Counted from the stretch's first letter, positions 17,108 through 25,521 are shown. The stretch: 48,038 nt of DNA from Acidobacteria bacterium RIFCSPLOWO2_02_FULL_65_29 (GCA_001767435.1 MEKT01000173.1:7748-55785), one strand, 5' to 3'. The notes: generated by a model from the sequence alone, not told the origin. Numbers and translations are program-made.

Positions 17108-18027
17108 TTTCTTTCAGCCCGCCATTCGTCCAGCAGCCGGGCGGCATTCCCGCCGACCGAGCGCAAGCTGGGCGTCCACCCGAGTGCCCTGGCCCGCGGG
17201 CTGCGAATGAGCTGATCGAGCGACAGCGCGTCCGCGTAGCTCCCCATCTTGGCGCGCGCCTCGTCTATCGGCACGTGGCGGACGTCTGGAGTGAGCGGCA
17301 CGTAGGGCGAGATGGCCGAGACCAGGTCATTCACGCGCTCGTCGCCTTCGTCGTTGGCGTGGTAGACGCCGGCGGCGTCCTCGCGTCCGGCGAGTCGGAC
17401 GTACAGGTCCGCAAGGTCCCGGTCGTACACGAGGGGCCAGTGGTTGTTGCCGTCCCCGACCACCCGCACCAGACCGTTGCTGGCGGCCTTGAACAGGTCG
17501 CCGACCATCCCGGCGCTGCGGCCGTACACGACACCCGGCCGCACCACGATCGTGCGAAGCCTGTCGGTGCCGGCGCCGAGGACGTAATCCTCGTGTTCGG
17601 GCCGCCAGGAGACGTGCTGAATCGGGTTGACGGGCGCGTTCTCGGTCGCCGGCTCCGGCGTGGGTCCCAGCACCCAGGCCGCCGAGGTGTAGACCACGAA
17701 GCGCGTGTCGGGCGCCGTCGAACCGGCCGTGCGCGGACGTGTTGCCGCGGCGATGATCGTGTCGAGCGCCACCCGATCGATTGCCGGCCCGCGACCCAAC
17801 GCCGCGTCGAACGCGGTCAGAATGTAGCCGTCCTGCGCGTCGGCGGCCGCGCGATACGACTCGGGCTCGGCGAGATTGCCGACAATCGGCCGCGCGCCGC
17901 GCGCCGTCACGCGCGCCGCCTTTTCGTTGTCGCGCACGAGCGCCGTCACGTCGTGTCCGCCGCGCACGAGCGCGTCGAGCACCGCGCTGCCGATGTAGCC
18001 CGTGGACCCTGTCAGGAAGATCCGCAT
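17104..18027 (-). CDS. NAD(P)-dependent epimerase/dehydratase family protein
   Basis: 307 residues, extended SDR/atypical NmrA-like fold. The cofactor loop TGSTGYIG is at residues 6-13. YTSAAWVLG covers the Ser/Tyr area, but the usual YxxxK is not obvious: the expected site reads WRPEHEDYVL. VVRPGVVYG and WPLVYDRDLADLYVRLA are typical of the family. It is probably a NAD(P)H-binding reductase or regulator with an unclear active site. Substrate unknown; not linked to the sugar operon. It overlaps the convergent 76-aa gene by 4 nt. Confidence 0.8.
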   Translation of the reverse strand: MRIFLTGSTGYIGSAVLDALVRGGHDVTALVRDNEKAARVTARGARPIVGNLAEPESYRAAADAQDGYILTAFDAALGRGPAIDRVALDTIIAAATRPRTAGSTAPDTRFVVYTSAAWVLGPTPEPATENAPVNPIQHVSWRPEHEDYVLGAGTDRLRTIVVRPGVVYGRSAGMVGDLFKAASNGLVRVVGDGNNHWPLVYDRDLADLYVRLAGREDAAGVYHANDEGDERVNDLVSAISPYVPLTPDVRHVPIDEARAKMGSYADALSLDQLIRSPRARALGWTPSLRSVGGNAARLLDEWRAERN

Positions 18028-18190
18028 CCGAAGCGCTACAGCTTACTCTGAACGGCTTCGTCCAGGCGAACACAGATGACCGATGTCGCGGACGGACTTT
18101 CTGGCAAAAGCCCGTTGTGTCGTTGCGACTTCGTGTTACGCGGCGGAATGTCGGGGCCGAGGAAGAATAAACTGATCGTCCGCGGAGCCT
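18028..18190. other. 163-base spacer, no gene seen
   Basis: Contains a CGCGGACGGA / TCGTCCGCGG inverted pair and a CACGAAGTCGCAACGACACAA-like stretch on the minus strand that resembles the repeat at 26653-26680. A promoter for the gene starting at 18027 should be here, but no box is convincing. Confidence 0.4.
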
Positions 18191-19663
18191 TTACCGGCCA
18201 GCGGTGGCGCTCGTGGCGACGGGCGTCGCGCCGAGAAAGGCCTTGAAGCCGCGATAGAGCTCCCAGAGATCGACCTTCGCCGAAACGTCCATCGGCGAGT
18301 GCATGCTCAGGATCCCGATGCCGACGTCGGCCGCGTCGATGTCGGCGTTGGCGAACCACTGCGCGATCGTGCCGCCGCCGTAGCCCGCCTTGTACGCATG
18401 CGTCTGCCAGTGCACGCCCGCGCCGGTGAACAAGCGGCGCAGCTTTGCGAAATACTCGCTGTCGGCCTGGCGGCCCGATCCGTATTCCTTGAACACGAGG
18501 CCCCACCCGAGCCGCGCCGATCCGTTGGGCAGATACGGCTGCGGAAAGTTGGGATCGAGCGCCGTCGTGCAGTCCGACACGAGCACGTTCGAGGCGCCGA
18601 GAGCGTGCCGGAGCATCAGATCGCTGTACACGGGCTCCTGGGCAGCGATGATCTCGGCCAGTCGCGTCCGAAACCACTCGGAGGCGACGCCCGTCGTCCA
18701 CGAGCTGACCTCTTCGTTGTTCACGCCGTAGGCGATCGCGGTTTTCGCCGGATTTCTGACGTCGACGATGGCGCGAAACGCCGCGAACCCGTTCGACCGA
18801 TCGTCGTGGCCAAACGCGCCCACGAGCTGACGGTCGAGCCCGATGTCGACGGGCATCTGCGCCGGCACAATCTGGAGGTCCGTCGACAGGAAATCGTCGC
18901 GCGTCAGCCCGTATCTCTCGCGAAGCGCCGCCGTCGCGGCCTCCGAGGTCAGAGCCAGCACCGGATCGAGCTCCTCTGTTTGAATGACGTCGCGGTTGCG
19001 GCGATCGAGAAAGTCCCGATCGACGTGCGGCGCCAGGTCGGGAATCAGCAGCACCGGGTCGCCGGGCGCGTGCCCGATGTCCACCGACACGATGGTCCCG
19101 TCGGTCTTCACAATGCGGCCGATCAGGGCGAGCGGCCGGTTCACCCACTGGTAGTTCTTGATGCCGCCGTGGACCGACGTATCGAGGAGCGCGATGTCGA
19201 AGCTGTCGCGGAACGGCTTCGGCTTCAGCTCGAGATGCACCGAATCGTTGTGCGTGTTGACGATGCGCGCACCCGAGGTGAGTGGGTCGGTGCCGATCAC
19301 GAACGCGATGATCGTGCGATCGCGGTTGACGGCGTACCAGCGCGAGCCGGGCCGCACGTCCGCACGTGTCGGCGATCCGGGCCAGGGCTTGAAGCCCGCG
19401 GCCTCGACGATCGCGAGGGCCTGGTGCACGAACGTCATCGCGCTCTTGGCGCGGCCGATGAACTGTTTGAAGTCCTCCCCGAAGCGCATGACCTCGTCGC
19501 GCTGCGCCTGGGAGAGCCTGGGCCAGACAGGGCCGACAGCGTCCACGGGGCCGGGCTGCTGGGCCCCGTCTCCAGCGCTCGCGGCCGCTCGCGCCTGCGC
19601 CGCGACGGACGCGGCCTGAGAAAGAACTGCGGCGACGAGGAGCGTTCGCAGCAAGACGTTCAT
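18191..19663 (-). CDS. Secreted M18-like (aspartyl aminopeptidase family) metallopeptidase
   Basis: 490 residues from the ATG at 19661-19663. A GTG 18 nt upstream is open, but the ATG starts a clean signal peptide (MNVLLRTLLVAAVLSQAASVAAQA). M18 landmarks: NTHNDSVHLELKP (first metal His), FGHDDRSNGF (bridging Asp), NNEEVSS (catalytic Glu pair), SDCTTALDPNFP (Asp) and SMHSPMD near the end (last His). All expected metal ligands seem present. M18 enzymes are normally cytosolic dodecamers releasing N-terminal acidic residues; an exported one is unusual. The TATGAT box 6 nt before the ATG suggests a leaderless mRNA and overlaps the promoter of the divergent gene. Confidence 0.8.
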   Translation of the reverse strand: MNVLLRTLLVAAVLSQAASVAAQARAAASAGDGAQQPGPVDAVGPVWPRLSQAQRDEVMRFGEDFKQFIGRAKSAMTFVHQALAIVEAAGFKPWPGSPTRADVRPGSRWYAVNRDRTIIAFVIGTDPLTSGARIVNTHNDSVHLELKPKPFRDSFDIALLDTSVHGGIKNYQWVNRPLALIGRIVKTDGTIVSVDIGHAPGDPVLLIPDLAPHVDRDFLDRRNRDVIQTEELDPVLALTSEAATAALRERYGLTRDDFLSTDLQIVPAQMPVDIGLDRQLVGAFGHDDRSNGFAAFRAIVDVRNPAKTAIAYGVNNEEVSSWTTGVASEWFRTRLAEIIAAQEPVYSDLMLRHALGASNVLVSDCTTALDPNFPQPYLPNGSARLGWGLVFKEYGSGRQADSEYFAKLRRLFTGAGVHWQTHAYKAGYGGGTIAQWFANADIDAADVGIGILSMHSPMDVSAKVDLWELYRGFKAFLGATPVATSATAGR

Positions 19664-19669
19664 GGTTAC

Positions 19670-19677
19670 ATCATAAT
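19670..19677. promoter_or_regulatory. Overlapping bidirectional -10 (ATCATAAT)
   Basis: The eight bases read TATGAT on the minus strand (19670-19675) and CATAAT on the plus strand (19672-19677). Each lies exactly 6 nt from a start codon: ATG at 19663 (minus) and GTG at 19684 (plus). Two divergent leaderless transcripts would use the same melted bases, so they may compete for polymerase. Confidence 0.6.
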
Positions 19678-19683
19678 TCACTC

Positions 19684-22248
19684 GTGGCGCGTGAGACGCT
19701 CATCGACTTCTTTCACGACCTCGCCCGGGCGCGCGGCGAATTCCTCGTGCACGACGACGGGTTTCGGGCGCGCACGTATTCCTACGCCGAGGTCGGTGCC
19801 GCCGCGCGCGGGTTCGCGGCCCGTCTGCACACCGCGGGCATGCGCAAGGGCGACGCGGTCGTCTTCTTCTGCGAGAACCGCCCGGAATGGATCGTCGCCT
19901 TCTGGGGGTGCCTGCTCACCGGCGCGGTCGTCGTGCCCATCGACTATCGCTCGTCGCCGGATTTTCTCGTGCGCGTCAGCCGGATCGTCTCTGCGAAACT
20001 CGTGCTCATCGGCCAGGACGTGCCGCCGCCTGTCGAGACCGGCGGCGCGCCGATCTGGAGGCTGCCCGACATCGAGTGGCACGACGGCGCGTCGCCGCCG
20101 GTCCCCGTCACGCGCGACGAGGTCGCGGAGATCATTTTCACTTCCGGCGCCACCGCCGAACCGAAGGGCGTCGTCATCACGCATCGCAACATCCTGGCCA
20201 ACATCGTGCCCGTCGAGCGCGAAGTGCTGAAGTATCGGAAGTGGGGACGGCCGTTCTTCCCGCTGCGCTTTCTGAACCTGCTGCCGCTCAGCCACATGTT
20301 CGGCCAGGCGATGGCGACCTTCATCCCGCCGATGCTGCCGGGCGTGGTGGTCTTCATGCGCGGGTACAACCCGGGCGAGATCGCCGCGCAGATCAAGAGC
20401 CGGCGCGTGTCGGTTCTGGTGTCGGTGCCGAAGATTCTGGACGTGCTGCGCGAGCATGTCGAACGCAGAGCGCATCGCCGACCGGCGGGGCCAGAGGAGA
20501 ACACCGGACCACGGCGCGAGGGAGTGGTCGCCGGCTCCGCCGCGCCGAAACCGACGAGCCCGCTGGTACGCGTGGCCAGGCGCTGGTGGCGCCACCGCGA
20601 CGTGCACCGGATCTTCGGCTGGAAGTTCTGGGCGTTCGTCGTCGGCGCCGCGCCGCTCGAAGCGGAGCTCGAAGCCTTCTGGGGTGAGCGTGGCTTCGCC
20701 GTCATTCAGGGCTACGGCCTGACCGAAACCGCGCCGATCGTCACGCTGAACCATCCGTTCGGGACCAAGCGAGGCTCGGTGGGCAAGGCCATCGCGGGCG
20801 TCGAGATGAAGATCGCACCCGACGGCGAGATCCTCGTGCGCGGCGAGAACGTCACCAGCGGATATTTCCACGCCGCCGAGGAAACGGCGCGCGCGTTCGA
20901 CGACGGGTGGTTTCACACAGGCGACATCGGCGAGATCGGCGAAGGCGGTCAGCTGTTCATCCGCGGACGCAAGAAGGAGATGCTCGTCACCCCCGAGGGA
21001 TTGAACGTGTTTCCGGAGGACGTCGAGCGCGTGCTCAATCGTCTGCCGGGCGTGCGCGATTCGGCCGTGGTGGGCGCACCCGGCACCGACGCCGCCGGTT
21101 CGAAAGCCGAACGCGTACACGCCATCCTGGTGCTGGACCCTGGCGTCGACCCCGACGAGATCGTGCGCGCGGCGAACGCCGAGCTCGCGGATCATCAGAA
21201 GATCCGCCGGGCGCTCGTGTGGCCGGAGCCGGAGCTGCCTCGAACCGAGGGCACACGGAAGCTCAAGCGCGCGCTCATGCGCGAATGGGTCGTCGGCGGC
21301 GGGGCCCCTCGCCACGCGCCGTCCGGCAGCGACCCTCTCGCCTCCCTCGTCGCCCGGTACGCGGGCCGCGGCGACCTGTCGCCGAAGACCACGATCGAGG
21401 AGCTGGGGTTGAGCTCGCTCGAGCGCGTCGAGCTGATGGTCGCGCTCGAGGATGCGTTCCAGACGCACCTGGACGAAGGCGCGTTTTCCGAGGCCAAGGA
21501 CCTCTCACAGCTCCGAGCGCTCGTCGAGCGCGCAGCCGTCTCCGATGTGCCGGCGGCCGAGCCGGTGGATTTCCCCGTGTGGAACCGGACGTTGATTCCC
21601 CGCTCGATTCGACGTGTGTCGCTGCCAACCTGGATTCTGCCGCTCGGCCGGGTGTTCGCGCATCTACACGTCGAGGGGCGGGAACATCTCGCGGCGATTC
21701 GGTCGCCTGTGATTTTCGCGTCGAACCATCAGAGCCACATGGACACACCGGTGATCCTGTCGGCGCTGCCCCCACGCCTGCGCTATCGCCTCGCGACGGC
21801 GATGGCGAAGGAATTTTTCAAGGCGCATTTCTTCCCCGACGAGTACGGCCGCAAGGCGTGGCTCACCAACAGCCTGAACTACTACCTGGCGGCGCTGTTC
21901 TTCAACGCGTTTCCCCTGCCGCAGCGCGAGGCCGGCGCGCGGCAGACGCTGCGCTATATCGGCGAGGTCCTCGAGAGCGGCTTCTCGGTGCTGATTTTTC
22001 CGGAAGGCCGGAGAACCGACACCGGCGCGATCGATCGATTTCGTCCCGGCATCGGGATGATCGCGGCGCGCCTCGGCGTACCGGTCGTGCCGGTGAGGAT
22101 CGAGGGACTCGACCGGGTGCTGCATCACACGTGGAGGATGGCGCGCCCGGGCCCGGTGCGCGTCGCGTTCGGCGCGCCGATGCGGCTGGTCGGCGACGAC
22201 TACGAAGCGATGGCGAAGCAGGTGGAAGAGGCGGTCAGAACGTTGTAA
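19684..22248 (+). CDS. Fusion: AMP-dependent acyl ligase, acyl carrier domain, PlsC-type acyltransferase
   Basis: 854 residues. Residues 1 to about 530 are an acyl-CoA/ACP ligase: TSGATAEPKG (P-loop variant of TSGTTGxPKG), GYGLTET, and FHTGDIGEI with RKKEMLV. A carrier domain (about 540-620) has ELGLSSLERVEL with the phosphopantetheine Ser at about S578; the usual Asp before it is Ser. The C-terminal part (about 640-854) is PlsC-like: NHQSHMDTPV (H682, D687), FPEGRRTDTG and VPVVPVRIEG. It likely activates a fatty acid, loads it on its own carrier and transfers it to a lysolipid or glycerophosphate, unlike E. coli Aas, which needs free ACP. There is an insert around residues 262-300. GTG start, leaderless. 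Confidence 0.87.
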   Translation: MARETLIDFFHDLARARGEFLVHDDGFRARTYSYAEVGAAARGFAARLHTAGMRKGDAVVFFCENRPEWIVAFWGCLLTGAVVVPIDYRSSPDFLVRVSRIVSAKLVLIGQDVPPPVETGGAPIWRLPDIEWHDGASPPVPVTRDEVAEIIFTSGATAEPKGVVITHRNILANIVPVEREVLKYRKWGRPFFPLRFLNLLPLSHMFGQAMATFIPPMLPGVVVFMRGYNPGEIAAQIKSRRVSVLVSVPKILDVLREHVERRAHRRPAGPEENTGPRREGVVAGSAAPKPTSPLVRVARRWWRHRDVHRIFGWKFWAFVVGAAPLEAELEAFWGERGFAVIQGYGLTETAPIVTLNHPFGTKRGSVGKAIAGVEMKIAPDGEILVRGENVTSGYFHAAEETARAFDDGWFHTGDIGEIGEGGQLFIRGRKKEMLVTPEGLNVFPEDVERVLNRLPGVRDSAVVGAPGTDAAGSKAERVHAILVLDPGVDPDEIVRAANAELADHQKIRRALVWPEPELPRTEGTRKLKRALMREWVVGGGAPRHAPSGSDPLASLVARYAGRGDLSPKTTIEELGLSSLERVELMVALEDAFQTHLDEGAFSEAKDLSQLRALVERAAVSDVPAAEPVDFPVWNRTLIPRSIRRVSLPTWILPLGRVFAHLHVEGREHLAAIRSPVIFASNHQSHMDTPVILSALPPRLRYRLATAMAKEFFKAHFFPDEYGRKAWLTNSLNYYLAALFFNAFPLPQREAGARQTLRYIGEVLESGFSVLIFPEGRRTDTGAIDRFRPGIGMIAARLGVPVVPVRIEGLDRVLHHTWRMARPGPVRVAFGAPMRLVGDDYEAMAKQVEEAVRTL

Positions 22249-22254
22249 ACCGAT

Positions 22255-22340
22255 AAGTCGTTAGTCGTTAGTCGTTTGTCGTTAGTCACGGAGTGATGAG
22301 ACTCACGACTATCGACTATCGACTATCGACTATCGACTAA
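22255..22340. repeat. Hairpin of GTCGTTA / CGACTAT units (family A)
   Basis: The left arm (22255-22297) repeats TTAGTCG and the right arm (22307-22340) repeats CGACTAT, ending CGACTAA; together they can fold into a long stem. It sits between the acyltransferase fusion and infA. The same unit is at the tkt 3' end. Confidence 0.8.
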
Positions 22341-22383
22341 ATGTGGCACAATAATTGTCTGCAAAGAAAGGAATGCTAGCCGT

Positions 22384-22602
22384 TTGAGCAAGGATGATTT
22401 GATCGACATGCAGGGCACCGTCGTCGCGGTGCACAGCGGGGGGCTCTACCGCGTGCAGTGTGACGCCGGACATGAAGTACTGGCCCAGCTCAGCGGGCGC
22501 ATGCGCCGCTTCCGCATCAAGGTCGTCCCGGGCGATCGCGTGACCGTCGGCGTGTCGCCGTACGATCCGGTCCGGGGCATCATCACCTTCCGCGCACGCT
22601 AG
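22384..22602 (+). CDS. infA: Translation initiation factor IF-1
   Basis: 72 residues, the normal IF-1 length: an OB fold (MQGTVVAVHSGGLYRVQCDAGHEVLAQLSGRMRRFRIKVVPGDRVTVGVSPYDPVRGIITFRAR). It binds the 30S A site during initiation. The start is TTG at 22384 (Ser-Lys-Asp-Asp follows), with an AAAGGAA about 9 nt upstream as Shine-Dalgarno; no ATG gives the expected N-terminus. A CACAAT box further upstream may be its -10. The helicase gene starts 13 nt after its stop. It is away from the ribosomal-protein operon where infA usually sits, and diverges from classic IF-1 (YDPVRGIITFR for YDLTKGRIVYR), so it may be a second copy. Confidence 0.9.
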   Translation: MSKDDLIDMQGTVVAVHSGGLYRVQCDAGHEVLAQLSGRMRRFRIKVVPGDRVTVGVSPYDPVRGIITFRAR

Positions 22603-22615
22603 CCACCGACAAGGT

Positions 22616-23965
22616 TTGAGATCCCATACAACTGATCGGCGACGCCCGAGCCACCGGCACGGGCCTTCACACGGACGCCCGCGCCGCGGCGCGCACACCT
22701 CGCATCCGCGGCCGACGCCGGCGCACGCCCAGGCGCCCGCGCTGGAGCCGACGCCGTGCGACACCACACCGGCCCCCTTCACGTCGCTCGGCCTCGATGC
22801 GCGCTTGCTCGAAGGGGTCCGCGACCTCGGGTTCACCGAGACGCGCCCGATCCAAAGCGCGGTCATTCCCCTCGCGCTCGGCGGCCACGACGTGATCGCC
22901 AGCGCCGCAACCGGCACGGGAAAGACCTGCGCCTTCGTCGTCCCCATCCTGCAGGGCTTGCTCGAAAAAGGGGTCGGCAGGATTTCTGCGGTTTCCATCG
23001 ACCCTGTCGCTCAGGCGTTTTCGCGTTCGCACTCGCTGCCCAGCCCACCTCCCGCGCCTGCCCCGGCCGCCGAGCCGATCAAGAGCCGGGTCCTCGTGCT
23101 GGCCCCGACGCGCGAGCTGGCCGTCCAGATCGAAGACGAAATTCACGGCCTGTCGTACCACACCACCATCACGAGCGCGGCGGTGTACGGCGGCGTCGAG
23201 ATGGGGCCGCAGGAGCGGGCGCTCAAGGCCGGCGTCGACATCATCGTCGCCACGCCGGGGCGATTGATGGATCACATGCGGCAGCAGCATGCCGACCTCG
23301 CGAGCATCGAGATTCTCGTGCTCGACGAGGCCGACCGCATGATGGACATGGGCTTCTGGCCCGACGTCAAGCGCATCGTCGCGGCGCTGCCCACCGCGCG
23401 CCAGACGCTTCTCTTCTCGGCGACGATCCCCGACGAGGTCGTGCGGCTGGCGCTCGAGATCGTGCGCGATCCGAAGTACGTGCAAGTGGGGCACCGCAGC
23501 AAGCCGGCTCGCACGATCACGCATCGCGCCGCGATCGTCTCGTCGGCGCACAAACTGGACTGGCTGATCGAGCACCTGCGGCGGCCCGAAGGACCGGTGC
23601 TGGTCTTCTCGCGGACCAAGATCGGCGCCGATCGGCTCGCACGGCGGCTCTCGGCAGCCAGCATTCGCTGCACGGCGCTCCACGCGGATCGGACGATGGA
23701 CCAGCGGCGCGCCGCGGTCGAAGGATTTCGCGGCGGCAAGTACCACGTGCTCGTCGCCACCGACATCGCGGCCCGCGGTCTCGACATCGACGGCATTCAC
23801 ACCGTGATCAACTACGAGCTGCCCGATTCGCCCGACACGTACGTGCACCGCGTCGGACGGACGGGCCGAGCCGACGAGGCGGGCCACGCGATCACGCTCG
23901 TCGAACCCGACGAGCAACACGAGTGGGCGCAGCTGGAAAAGTCCGTCGGCGTTCACATGGAATGA
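22616..23965 (+). CDS. rhlE: DEAD-box RNA helicase (RhlE-like)
   Basis: 449 residues. Q-motif area (FTETRPIQ), motif I AATGTGKT, Ia PTRELA, Ib TPGRLMDHM, II VLDEADRM, III SATIP, then ARGLDI and HRVGRTGR in the second RecA lobe. The N-terminus is a His/Pro/Arg-rich tail (about 50 aa) from a TTG at 22616 with AAGG 4-6 nt upstream. Between motif I and Ia there is an extra segment of about 40 residues (about 123-160; SRSHSLPSPPPAPAPAAEP) not usual in RhlE. It would unwind short RNA duplexes in ribosome assembly or decay; the infA neighbour fits a translation role. Its TGA overlaps the ATG of the next gene (ATGA). Confidence 0.9.
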   Translation: MRSHTTDRRRPSHRHGPSHGRPRRGAHTSHPRPTPAHAQAPALEPTPCDTTPAPFTSLGLDARLLEGVRDLGFTETRPIQSAVIPLALGGHDVIASAATGTGKTCAFVVPILQGLLEKGVGRISAVSIDPVAQAFSRSHSLPSPPPAPAPAAEPIKSRVLVLAPTRELAVQIEDEIHGLSYHTTITSAAVYGGVEMGPQERALKAGVDIIVATPGRLMDHMRQQHADLASIEILVLDEADRMMDMGFWPDVKRIVAALPTARQTLLFSATIPDEVVRLALEIVRDPKYVQVGHRSKPARTITHRAAIVSSAHKLDWLIEHLRRPEGPVLVFSRTKIGADRLARRLSAASIRCTALHADRTMDQRRAAVEGFRGGKYHVLVATDIAARGLDIDGIHTVINYELPDSPDTYVHRVGRTGRADEAGHAITLVEPDEQHEWAQLEKSVGVHME

Positions 23966-24243
23966 GATTTGGAATGTCTGATCGGTTTCCCCCAGTCGTA
24001 CCGTCCGCCGACCTGCCGTTGCCCGCCGCGGTCGACAACTCGGCGCTGTCGGCAGCCGTGATGAAGTTCAAGTCGTGCCGCTGGCGCCGTCCGCCTGAAG
24101 ACGGGCCCGAATGCTGCGGCCACCGAGATGTGCTGCCCATGGCCGGCATCAGCTTCAACCCCGAAGCGTGGTGTCCCGACTGCCAGTTCTTCAAGCTTCG
24201 CAGGACTCCGAAGAAAAGAAATCCGGACGAGTACCGGTACTGA
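23962..24243 (+). CDS. Small Cys-rich protein, putative zinc ribbon, coupled to the helicase
   Basis: 93 residues from the ATG that overlaps the helicase stop (ATGA); an internal ATG at 23974 is possible. The C-terminal half has KSCRWRRPPEDGPECCGHRDVLP and WCPDCQFFKLRRTPKKR: one Cys, a CCGH cluster and a CPDC knuckle that could hold zinc, then a basic tail fit for RNA or protein contact. I do not know a named family. The coupling suggests it works with the helicase. The TGA passes straight into a CAGTCGGCAGTC repeat. Confidence 0.65.
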   Translation: MRFGMSDRFPPVVPSADLPLPAAVDNSALSAAVMKFKSCRWRRPPEDGPECCGHRDVLPMAGISFNPEAWCPDCQFFKLRRTPKKRNPDEYRY

Positions 24244-24375
24244 CAGTCGGCAGTCTGCAGTCGGCAGTCTCCAGTCTCCCGGTCGACAGTCTCAGTCTGC
24301 AGTCGACAGTCCCAAACCCCGAATCCCGAGTCCAAGCCCGAGCCCCGAGCCCGAGCCCCAAGCCCCGAGTCCCTA
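24242..24375. repeat. Composite spacer repeat: CAGTCTGCAGTCGG units then CCGAGTCCAAGCCCGAG units (families D and F)
   Basis: The first part (24242-24312) has degenerate CAGTCGGCAGTC units. The second (24316-24375) has CCCGAATCCCGAGTCC and GAGCCCGAGCCCC units. The array begins at the stop of the Cys-rich gene and reaches the stop codon of the convergent BRCT-TPR gene, filling the entire spacer. Confidence 0.75.
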
Positions 24376-25521
24376 CTCTGAAAATTCTCTGGCCAGTTCC
24401 ACCCACTCGCCGTTCGGCGCGAGCTGTTGATACGCGCGCCAATGCGGCCGCGCCTCGTGAGACAGTCCCATCTTCTCGCACGTCACCGCAAGATAGAAGT
24501 GCGTATCGGCGTAGCGGGGATTGAGGCGGAGCGCCTCGCGGTAGCACGCCAGCGCTTCGGTGAAGCGGCCGAGGTCATGGTAGATGTTGCCCAGGTTGAA
24601 GTGCGCCTCGAAGAAATCGGATTCGAGTCCGATCGCGCGCTCGTAGAGCGCCTGCGCCTCGGCCAGCTCGTCGCGGCTGTAGTGAATGTTCGCCAGGTTG
24701 ATCAGCGCGGCCACCAGATACGGGTCGAGCTCGAGGGCCTTGCGATAGGCCGACGCCGCATCCTCGAGCCGTGCCTCGTCGCCGTCGTCGATTTCCGACG
24801 CCGCACGAAAGTATTCCTCGGCGAGGGCCGTGTCGCGCCGGCTGGCCTCGCCGTCGAGCACCTGGCGCGGAGCGGGCGGAGGCGCCTGGCGCGCGAGCGC
24901 GATGATGCGGGCGGGCGCGGCGTCGAGCCGGAAGTCGAACGCCAGCTGCCCCTCGCGCGACGCGAGCAAGGCCCGGACCACGCTTCGGAACGACGCGCCC
25001 TGCGCGAGCTCGTCGTTGGCCTGCTTGATGGCCGGCAGATCCGGGAACCCAAAAAAGGTGTCGGCGTTGGTTCGCAGCACCGGCCGAATCACGCCGCACT
25101 TGACGAGGTAGCGCAGATGATCCTCGCGCAGCGACCGGTAACGGACCATCAGATCACGCATCGCGTGATACTGACGCTTGAGCGTGTCGGGCGCCGGCAC
25201 GCCCGCCAGCCGGCAGAACTGGTCCTCGGATAGAATGTCGATCTGCGCCTGCCGTTGGGCGTTCAGCTCCTCCGCGCGCTTCAGCTTGTTGCTTTTTTCT
25301 CTCGCCGACGCGTCGGAGGAGTCCACGGACGGCCCGAACCCCTCAGCGCCCACCACCACCATTGTCGTCTTCGCATTGACATCGTCGGCCGTGATCCCGC
25401 CGAGACGCGCCACGAGCGCGCGCGCTTCCCGCCGGCCGAGCGAGCTCAGCTTGCCGGTAAAGACGACGAGTTGTCCCTGGAGTGGTTGCTGGTCGGGCCG
25501 CTCGGGCGAGGGTGGGGGCAA
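24373..25521 (-). CDS. BRCT domain / MerR-like helix / TPR protein
   Basis: 382 residues from a TTG at 25519-25521 with GGAGG 4 nt upstream. Residues about 14-110 are a BRCT domain (LQGQLVVFTGKLSSLGRREARALVARLGG, KTTMVVVG), like that of NAD-dependent ligase. Residues about 115-195 hold a winged-helix/MerR-like part (YRSLREDHLRYLVKCGVIRPVL, FGFPDLPAIKQANDELAQG). From about residue 225 there are at least three TPR units (AEEYFRAASE, AALINLANIHYSRDELAEAQALYERAI, AHFNLGNIYHDLGRFTEALACYREAL). No ligase or nuclease part. Probably a scaffold or regulator; target unknown. Convergent with the helicase operon across a repeat-filled spacer. Confidence 0.82.
   Translation of the reverse strand: MPPPSPERPDQQPLQGQLVVFTGKLSSLGRREARALVARLGGITADDVNAKTTMVVVGAEGFGPSVDSSDASAREKSNKLKRAEELNAQRQAQIDILSEDQFCRLAGVPAPDTLKRQYHAMRDLMVRYRSLREDHLRYLVKCGVIRPVLRTNADTFFGFPDLPAIKQANDELAQGASFRSVVRALLASREGQLAFDFRLDAAPARIIALARQAPPPAPRQVLDGEASRRDTALAEEYFRAASEIDDGDEARLEDAASAYRKALELDPYLVAALINLANIHYSRDELAEAQALYERAIGLESDFFEAHFNLGNIYHDLGRFTEALACYREALRLNPRYADTHFYLAVTCEKMGLSHEARPHWRAYQQLAPNGEWVELAREFSE

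Noticed and set aside
18299-20230. 643-codon plus-strand frame across the divergent promoter
   Set aside because: It runs antisense through the M18 gene and out of frame through the ligase fusion, and shows no domain.
22255-22340. CRISPR-like appearance of the tandem repeats
   Set aside because: Units are 7-11 nt and contiguous, with no spacers and no cas genes.
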